Positions 59,223 through 64,000 of a stretch of 64,000 nucleotides of DNA are shown here, piece by piece. A program made the position numbers and the translations under genes. The stretch lies in the NCBI RefSeq assembly GCF_018138715.1, contig NZ_JAGSHX010000006.1, positions 7,378,001 to 7,442,000 of the forward strand. Reading direction: 5' to 3'. This DNA comes from Streptomyces asiaticus (GTDB lineage Bacteria > Actinomycetota > Actinomycetes > Streptomycetales > Streptomycetaceae). Each line of letters starts with the position of its first letter. Position 1 is the first letter of the stretch. Under the pieces are notes generated by a model, which made no database searches, was not told the DNA's origin, and worked only from the letters and a program-made list of their open reading frames with translations.

Positions 59223-60101
59223 GTGGCGGCGCCGTTTGCGCGGCGGCCGTGCGCCCAGAGGGGGTTGAAGCGCAGCGTGAAGACATGGTCTGTGCGGATC
59301 GTTGTCGGCGGACTGGTTCTGCTGACGGTCGGCTGGCTGCTGAGCATGCGGGTGACGCCGGGATCGGGCGAGGAGAATCCCGGCGCCGGCGCGTACCGCG
59401 ACATCACGTCGTTCGCGGCGGAGTCGCCCGCCTGGCTCCAGAAGCTCGCGGAAATCGGCACCGAGGCAGGCATCCTGGTGTGTCTCGCGCTGGCCGTCAT
59501 CGCCTGCTGGCGGGCCCGGAGCGAGCACCACCGGAAGATGGCGGCGGCGCTGCTCGTCCCGGTCGCCACCGGGGTCGCCTATGTGCTGAGCGAGCTCGTC
59601 AAGAGCGGGATCGAGGAGGAGCGCCCCTGCCGGGCCGTCGCCCGGGCACACCCGATCGCCGAATGCCCGGAGCTGGGCGACTGGTCCTTTCCCAGCAACC
59701 ACTCGGTGATCGTCGCGGGCCTCATGGCAGCGCTGTTCCTGGTCTGGCGGGCCGGGGCCTGGCTGGCGCTGCCGATCGCCGTCCTGACCGCATTCTCCCG
59801 GGTCTACCTGGGAGTGCACTACCTGCACGACGTGGTGGCGGGCTTCCTCGTCGGCGCGGTCGTCGCGCCCGTCGTGCTCCGGCTGCTCATCCGGCCGGGG
59901 GAGTTGATTGTCGCGCGGCTGCGGGCCGTCGATGTGCTGCGGCCGGTCCTGACGGCGTCCGGCCCGGCCGGCGCTTCCACGGCGGCGCACGCCGCGGACA
60001 CGCGCACCGTACGTGCGCCCGCCCACAGCACGCACACGGAAAACACGCACACGGAAGACACGCACACCGGAAACACCCGCGCCGAAGGCACGCGCCCATG
60101 A
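59223..60101 (+). CDS. PAP2-family membrane phosphatase
   Basis: 292 aa from a GTG at 59223 with GGGAGAG 8 bases upstream. Five to six membrane helices (VVGGLVLLTVGWLL, GILVCLALAVIACW, AALLVPVATGVAYVLS) and the three PAP2 catalytic motifs: KSGIEEERP, FPSNHS, and SRVYLGVHYLHDVVAG. The family dephosphorylates lipid phosphates such as undecaprenyl pyrophosphate. The last ~45 residues are a repetitive His/Thr/Glu/Asn tail (HTENTHTEDTHTGNTRAEG), unusual for this family. In an NRPS cluster it could protect against a product that hits lipid-linked cell-wall precursors, but that is inference. Confidence 0.88.
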   Translation: MAAPFARRPCAQRGLKRSVKTWSVRIVVGGLVLLTVGWLLSMRVTPGSGEENPGAGAYRDITSFAAESPAWLQKLAEIGTEAGILVCLALAVIACWRARSEHHRKMAAALLVPVATGVAYVLSELVKSGIEEERPCRAVARAHPIAECPELGDWSFPSNHSVIVAGLMAALFLVWRAGAWLALPIAVLTAFSRVYLGVHYLHDVVAGFLVGAVVAPVVLRLLIRPGELIVARLRAVDVLRPVLTASGPAGASTAAHAADTRTVRAPAHSTHTENTHTEDTHTGNTRAEGTRP

Positions 60102-60143
60102 ACGTGCCACCTCATTGATCACCATTACGGGAGGGGATGCACC

Positions 60144-61079
60144 GTGACCGCATCGGCCTGGAAACCGCTGGAAATACGACCCGAGGGCATTGCCCCCAGC
60201 GCACAGGGGCTGGTCGAGTACCTGCGGGACCGGACGGACTTCGCCGACGTGCTGACCCGCGAGAAGGCCGTCGTCTTCCGCGGTTTCCACGTGGCCGAGC
60301 AGGAGCTGGAAGCGGTGATGGACCTGCTCCTGCCGAACCGCCTCTCGTACCTGCACGGCACCTCTCCGCGTACCAAAGTGGGCGCCAATGTCTACACCTC
60401 CACGGAATACCCGCCGGAGGAGACGATCTCCATGCACAACGAGCTGTCGTACAGCCACGAATGGCCGTCCCGGCTGTTCTTCTACTGCGCCACGGCCCCG
60501 GCCACGGGCGGCGCCACCCCGGTGGTTGATGGCGGGCTGTGGCTCGACTCGCTCGACCCGGAGGTGCGGGAGGCGTACGCGGGCGGCCTGCGCTACATCC
60601 AGAACCTCCACGACGGTCTGGGTCTGGGCCGCAGCTGGAAGGAGGCCTTCGAGACCGAGGACCGGGAGGCCGTGGAGTCCTTCCTCGATGCGGGGCAGGC
60701 GGACTGGAAGTGGCTTCCGGACGGAACCCTGCGGATCATCTCGCAGGTACAGCCGGCCACGATCAAGCACCCGGTCACCGGTACGGAAGTCTGGTTCAAC
60801 CAGTCCGACCAGTTCCACCCCGCGGCCCTCGGGGACGAGGTGGCGGCCGAGCTGGCCCAGATCATGCCGCCCGAGGAACTGCCGCAGTCCGTCTCCTTCG
60901 CGGACGGCAGCCCCATCCCCGACGAGTACGTGCTCCAGGTGCGCGACCGCGGCCTGGCTGCGGCCGTGAACGTCGACTGGTACGAAGGCGACCTGATGGT
61001 GATCGACAACGTGGCGGTCGGCCACGGGCGTCGGCCCTTCACCGGTGACCGGCGGGTGCTGGTCGCGATGTCCGGCTGA
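60144..61079 (+). CDS. Fe(II)/2-oxoglutarate oxygenase, TauD / SyrP-like
   Basis: 311 aa from a GTG at 60144 with GGGAGGGG 8 bases upstream. TauD fold markers: [19 protein letters not shown], the iron site [13 protein letters not shown] (His-x-Glu in place of His-x-Asp), the distal His in [12 protein letters not shown] with the 2-oxoglutarate Arg, and RIISQVQPA. HxE and the substrate-side region recall SyrP and related enzymes that beta-hydroxylate Asp bound to a carrier protein. A4 of the NRPS looks Asp/Asn-specific, so hydroxylation of that residue is a reasonable guess. Confidence 0.88.
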   Translation: MTASAWKPLEIRPEGIAPSAQGLVEYLRDRTDFADVLTREKAVVFRGFHVAEQELEAVMDLLLPNRLSYLHGTSPRTKVGANVYTSTEYPPEETISMHNELSYSHEWPSRLFFYCATAPATGGATPVVDGGLWLDSLDPEVREAYAGGLRYIQNLHDGLGLGRSWKEAFETEDREAVESFLDAGQADWKWLPDGTLRIISQVQPATIKHPVTGTEVWFNQSDQFHPAALGDEVAAELAQIMPPEELPQSVSFADGSPIPDEYVLQVRDRGLAAAVNVDWYEGDLMVIDNVAVGHGRRPFTGDRRVLVAMSG

Positions 61080-61098
61080 CCCGAGGAGACGACCAGCC

Positions 61099-61482
61099 AT
61101 GTTCCGCACCATGCTCAAGTCGAAGATCCACCGGGCCACGGTGACCCAGGCGGACCTGCACTACGTCGGTTCGCTCACCCTCGACCCGCTGCTGATGGAA
61201 GCCGCTGACCTGCTCCCGAACGAGCTGGTCCACATCGTCGACATCAACAACGGCTCCCGCCTGGAGACCTATGTCATCGAGGGGGAGCGGGGCTCCGGCA
61301 CCGTGAAGATCAACGGAGCCGCCGCTCGTCTCGTCCACGAGGGCGACCTCGTCATCGTCATCGGGTACGGCCTGGTGGCGGAGGAGCGGGCCCGCGAGGT
61401 GAAGCCGCGGGTGGTGTTCGTCGACGAGCACAACCGCATCCTCGAAGAGGGCGACGATCCCGGGTGGCCGGAGCGGCTTTGA
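61099..61482 (+). CDS. panD: Aspartate 1-decarboxylase (pyruvoyl type)
   Basis: 127 aa from the ATG at 61099 (GGAG upstream); the longer frame is not needed. [20 protein letters not shown], then [18 protein letters not shown], holds the Gly-Ser self-cleavage site that makes the pyruvoyl cofactor. [19 protein letters not shown] and VIVIGYGL complete the family pattern. Makes beta-alanine from aspartate. Inside an NRPS operon it probably supplies beta-alanine as a building block, unless this is the only panD of the genome. 19 bases after the oxygenase gene. Confidence 0.95.
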   Translation: MFRTMLKSKIHRATVTQADLHYVGSLTLDPLLMEAADLLPNELVHIVDINNGSRLETYVIEGERGSGTVKINGAAARLVHEGDLVIVIGYGLVAEERAREVKPRVVFVDEHNRILEEGDDPGWPERL

Positions 61483-61492
61483 GCCCGCTGCA

Positions 61493-61537
61493 CGACGCCC
61501 GGTGCCCGCCCCCGTCCGGGGCGGGCACCGGGCGTCG
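61493..61537. terminator. Very strong hairpin between panD and the convergent aminotransferase
   Basis: A 20-bp perfect stem: 61493-61512 (CGACGCCCGGTGCCCGCCCC) with 61518-61537, loop CGTCC. Located 11 bases after the panD stop and 4 bases before the end of the convergent aminotransferase gene, so it should terminate both directions. Confidence 0.9.
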
Positions 61538-61540
61538 GTG

Positions 61541-62644
61541 TCACCGCCTGGGCGGTACCTTCCGGAGCCAGCCGTCCGGTGCCGGCGAGCGGCCCGTCTG
61601 GACACCGGTCAGCGCGTTGTGCAGGGCGAGCGTCACCGGGCCGGCCCCGCCGTCGCCGATCCGCCACTCGGCGTCGCCGTGCCGTACCGAACCCACCGGC
61701 GTGACCGCCGCCGCCGTACCCGAGGCGAAGGTCTCGGTGATGGTCCCCGCGGCGCACTCCGCCCGCCACTGGTCCACCGCAACGCGCTCCTCTCGTGTCT
61801 CGTACCCGAGCCGTGTCGCGAGGTGGAGCAGGGAATCGCGGGTGACCCCCGGCAGCAGCGTGCCGCCGAGCGGCGGCGTCACCACCTGGGCGCCGGCGCC
61901 GCGGCCCCGTACGAAGAAGAGGTTCATCCCGCCCAGCTCCTCCACCCAGCGCCGTTCCGCCGCGTCCAGCCAGACCACCTGCCGGCAGCCCGCGCGGGCC
62001 GCCTCCTCCTGGGCGAGATAGGTGGGGGCGTAGTTGCCCGCGAACTTCACGGCCCCCGTGCCGCCCGGCGCCGCCCGGTGGTGCCGCGTACTGACCCATA
62101 CGGGCACCGGTTCGGGGCCGTCGGCGAAGAAGCCGCCGGTGACGAAAGCGATGAGCAGGAACGCGTACTCGCGCGCGGGCCGCAGCCCCAGGTGCGCCTC
62201 GCTGGCGTAGAGCAGCGGGCGGAGATACAGGCTGAGTGCGGGGGCGTTCGGCCCGACGTGCTGCAGCTCGTCCTGGTCGGCGGCCACCAGGAGGTCGACG
62301 GCGTCGAGGAACAGGCGCTCCGGCAGCGGAGGAATGGCCAGCCGGCGGGCCGACTCGGCGAGCCGTGCGGCATGGCGGTCGGGGCGGAAGACGCTCACCG
62401 TTCCGTCGGTCCGGCGATGGGCCTTGAGCCCTTCGAAGACGACCTGCCCGTAGTGCAGCCCGACCATGGCGGGCGACATGGGAAGAGGACCGTGCGGCTG
62501 CAGTACCAGCGGGGACCACCCGCCGTCGGCGGTCCAGGACGCCGTCACCATGTGCGCGGTGAAGGACGCGCCGAACTCTGGGCTCTTCGGAGCCTGCGCC
62601 GCGACCGTGGTACGGGCCGTGCGATCAGTCACGATGTCGGTCAT
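61541..62644 (-). CDS. ilvE: Branched-chain amino acid aminotransferase (PLP fold type IV)
   Basis: 367 aa from the ATG at 62644 (GGGAG 8 bases upstream). Type IV transaminase features: MSPAMVGLHYGQVVFEGLKA, LYLRPLLYASEAHLGLRP, APGGTGAVKFAGNYAPTYLA with the Schiff-base Lys in AVKFAGN, VEELGGMNLFFV, and TFASGTAAAVTPVG. Interconverts Leu/Ile/Val (or related 2-keto acids) with Glu. Convergent to panD, divergent from nothing nearby. May provide a non-proteinogenic amino acid for the NRPS or be general metabolism. Confidence 0.94.
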   Translation of the reverse strand: MTDIVTDRTARTTVAAQAPKSPEFGASFTAHMVTASWTADGGWSPLVLQPHGPLPMSPAMVGLHYGQVVFEGLKAHRRTDGTVSVFRPDRHAARLAESARRLAIPPLPERLFLDAVDLLVAADQDELQHVGPNAPALSLYLRPLLYASEAHLGLRPAREYAFLLIAFVTGGFFADGPEPVPVWVSTRHHRAAPGGTGAVKFAGNYAPTYLAQEEAARAGCRQVVWLDAAERRWVEELGGMNLFFVRGRGAGAQVVTPPLGGTLLPGVTRDSLLHLATRLGYETREERVAVDQWRAECAAGTITETFASGTAAAVTPVGSVRHGDAEWRIGDGGAGPVTLALHNALTGVQTGRSPAPDGWLRKVPPRR

Positions 62645-62664
62645 GATGGACACTCCCGAACCCC

Positions 62665-63057
62665 TCAGACCAGCGGGGCGTAGAAGAAGGTCTGCCGCTT
62701 CGCGAAGGTGCCCGACTCGGTCAGCGTGAAGAAGTCGGCGAATTCGAGGGAGGCTTCCCGCCCGTCCCGCAGGATCCCGTGGAACTCGCCGCGCACCGCC
62801 ACATCCAGGTCCGCAGCGATCAGGGAGCCGATGGTGTGCCGACCGCTTTCTATAATCCGTTCGTCGCGGTAAAAGCGTTCCAGTTCGACGTGCCCGGTCA
62901 GCTTCTCATAGCCCGGACGGAGATATTCCGCTGTGGGCTCGAAGAGCTGGATCACACCGGATATGTCGCCGTCGTCGACGAGCTGGTAGTACCGGCGGAC
63001 GGTATTGGCTGGCGCAATTCCCTGCGGCCTCTGTGCAGTGCTCGAAATCTGAGGCAT
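62665..63057 (-). CDS. SnoaL/NTF2-like small protein
   Basis: 130 aa from the ATG at 63057. Cone-shaped NTF2-like fold: VRRYYQLVDDGDISGVIQLF near the start, EPTAEYLRPGYEKLTGHVEL, ESGRHTIGSLIAADLDVAVR, and FADFFTLTESGTFAKRQTFF. Such proteins are isomerases, cyclases or hydroxylases in polyketide and peptide pathways, or ligand binders. The aminotransferase start follows 20 bases downstream on the same strand. Confidence 0.85.
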   Translation of the reverse strand: MPQISSTAQRPQGIAPANTVRRYYQLVDDGDISGVIQLFEPTAEYLRPGYEKLTGHVELERFYRDERIIESGRHTIGSLIAADLDVAVRGEFHGILRDGREASLEFADFFTLTESGTFAKRQTFFYAPLV

Positions 63058-63168
63058 GAACCCTGTGCCTTCCCCCTGCGTCGAGTGGCGGGACCGGAAG
63101 CCCGCCGCGGGTTTCCCGGGACACACTGCAAGAAGTCGTGTGCCGTTGTCGAAGGACAGGGGGAAATT

Positions 63169-63184
63169 CCTTACTAAAGTAAGG
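63169..63184. promoter_or_regulatory. 16-bp palindrome in the divergent promoter region
   Basis: CCTTACTAAAGTAAGG has perfect 7-bp arms around AA, 92 bases before the ABC ATPase start and 112 bases from the SnoaL start. AT-rich in a GC-rich setting, it looks like an operator (for example for a TetR- or MarR-type protein) controlling one or both divergent units. No regulator gene is visible nearby. Confidence 0.6.
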
Positions 63185-63276
63185 GTCGATTGCTCTCCTT
63201 GGTGCACTGCGCCGCACGGTCCCAGCCTCGTACCTTCTTCAGTGACGAAGGACGCCGAAGAGGCCGGGAGCCAAGA

Positions 63277-64000
63277 ATGATCACCCTGCAGGGGCTGACC
63301 AAGCGATACGGTGACGTATCCGCGGTGGATGGCCTTTCCCTGACGATTCCTGCGGGGCGCGTCACCGGTTTCCTCGGCCCCAACGGCGCGGGCAAGTCCA
63401 CCACCATGCGCATGATCACGGGGTTGGACCGCCCTTCCGCCGGTGCTGCGCTCGTCCATGGCCGGCCGTACGCCGAACTCCGCCACCCGTTGCGGGAGAT
63501 CGGTGCCCTGCTCGACGCCAAGGCGCTGCACCCCGGACGTAGCGCCCGTGCGCACCTGAAGGCACTTGCGCGCAGCAACGGCATCCCCGTACACCGGGTC
63601 GACGAGGTCCTCGATGTGGTGGGACTGACCTCGGTCGCGGGGCGCCGGGCGGGGGCCTTCTCGCTGGGGATGGGCCAGCGCCTCGGAATCGCCGGCGCGC
63701 TGCTCGGAGACCCCGCCATCGTCATGTTCGACGAACCGGTCAACGGACTCGACCCAGACGGGGTGCGGTGGATCCGAGGACTAATGCAGCAGCTTGCCGC
63801 CGAAGGGCGCACGGTCTTCGTCTCGAGCCATCTCATGAGCGAGATGCAGCTCACTGCCGACCGGCTGGTCGTCATTGGCAAGGGACGGCTCATCGCCGAG
63901 ACAACGGTCCAGGAACTCATCGAGCGCAGCTCTCTCAACGCCGTGCGCGCCCGCGGGCCGGAGACCGCAGCCCTTCAGAGGCTGCAGGCTCGGCTGACGG
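63277..64000 (+). CDS. ABC transporter ATP-binding protein (3' end outside the window)
   Basis: At least 241 aa from the ATG at 63277 (GGGAG 7 bases upstream). MITLQGLTKRYGDVSAVDGL, Walker A GFLGPNGAGKSTTMRMITG, signature FSLGMGQRLGIAGALLGDPA (SLGMGQR in place of LSGGQ), Walker B IVMFDEPVNGLDPDG, and switch His VFVSSHLMSEM. This is the DrrA/CcmA-type ABC-2 exporter ATPase, with an ABC-2 permease expected just downstream. A likely exporter of the NRPS product or a resistance pump. Confidence 0.93.
   Translation, partial: MITLQGLTKRYGDVSAVDGLSLTIPAGRVTGFLGPNGAGKSTTMRMITGLDRPSAGAALVHGRPYAELRHPLREIGALLDAKALHPGRSARAHLKALARSNGIPVHRVDEVLDVVGLTSVAGRRAGAFSLGMGQRLGIAGALLGDPAIVMFDEPVNGLDPDGVRWIRGLMQQLAAEGRTVFVSSHLMSEMQLTADRLVVIGKGRLIAETTVQELIERSSLNAVRARGPETAALQRLQARLT

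Noticed and set aside
60144..61079. Non-haem iron halogenase instead of hydroxylase
   Set aside because: Halogenases of this fold have Ala/Gly in place of the acidic ligand; here the acidic residue (HNE) is present.
63174..63938. 254-aa minus-strand frame over the ABC transporter gene
   Set aside because: Antisense of a gene with intact Walker A, signature and Walker B motifs.

Overview
The window looks like a Streptomyces (or close relative) chromosome segment. Supporting signs are very high GC with G/C-ending codons, many GTG starts, GTGA/ATGA translational overlaps, a DUF574-type methyltransferase next to an XRE-TPR regulator, an actinobacterial Tad locus, a SARP-type BTAD protein and a multimodular NRPS with an MbtH partner. 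I assigned functions by reading protein motifs; no database search was run.

Layout. 1-2.2 kb: edge of a decayed IS5-type transposase, a hexapeptide acetyltransferase divergent from a LysR regulator, and a two-repeat CRISPR remnant. 2.8-9.7 kb: a tight five-gene operon (DUF4254-like protein, PLP decarboxylase, GT9-like glycosyltransferase, APH-type kinase, GT4 glycosyltransferase) followed by tyrosyl-tRNA synthetase. It reads like an unassigned small-molecule or glycoconjugate pathway. 9.7-22.2 kb: assorted genes (two HAD phosphatases, a HhH-GPD glycosylase, an EEP-family protein, a broken LuxR regulator, a GT4 enzyme, an APC permease operon that includes a 50-aa gene, the methyltransferase/XRE pair and a membrane protein).

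22.9-28.7 kb is a nested stack of mobile elements. An IS5-type transposase gene is split by an IS110-family element, and its last codons are split again by an IS982-type element. The IS982-type element is itself split by a transposase-less cassette carrying an oxidoreductase and a MerR regulator. The insertion joints can be read to the base, and removing the IS110 and IS982 elements restores an uninterrupted 256-codon IS5 frame. The IS110 element has a 403-base non-coding end with two stem-loops whose loops match its own target and its own ends, so it is a readable candidate bridge RNA.

29.0-40.2 kb: a complete-looking Tad/Flp pilus operon (lipoprotein, secreted protein, CpaB, CpaE, CpaF, TadB, TadC, pilin, two TadE, a TadG-like protein) that ends in a LysM-BTAD membrane regulator. 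40.7-41.7 kb: a type I-E-like CRISPR array of 17 repeats with no cas genes in view. The 2.1-kb remnant has the same repeat. 42.0-42.9 kb: a winged-helix regulator.

43.3-64 kb is an NRPS cluster. A roughly 15.5-kb NRPS gene has lost its 5' end at a junction with a GGDEF-protein remnant. It carries [A]-T, C-A-T, C-A-T, C-A-T, C-A(MT)-T-TE, with codes suggesting X-Pro-Gly-Asp/Asn-N-methylGly. It is followed by mbtH, a strong hairpin, a PAP2 phosphatase, a SyrP-like Fe(II)/2-oxoglutarate oxygenase, an aspartate 1-decarboxylase, a branched-chain aminotransferase, a SnoaL-like protein and an ABC transporter ATPase that runs off the right edge. The gene set suggests a peptide containing a hydroxylated Asp/Asn and N-methylglycine, with beta-alanine as a possible extra unit.
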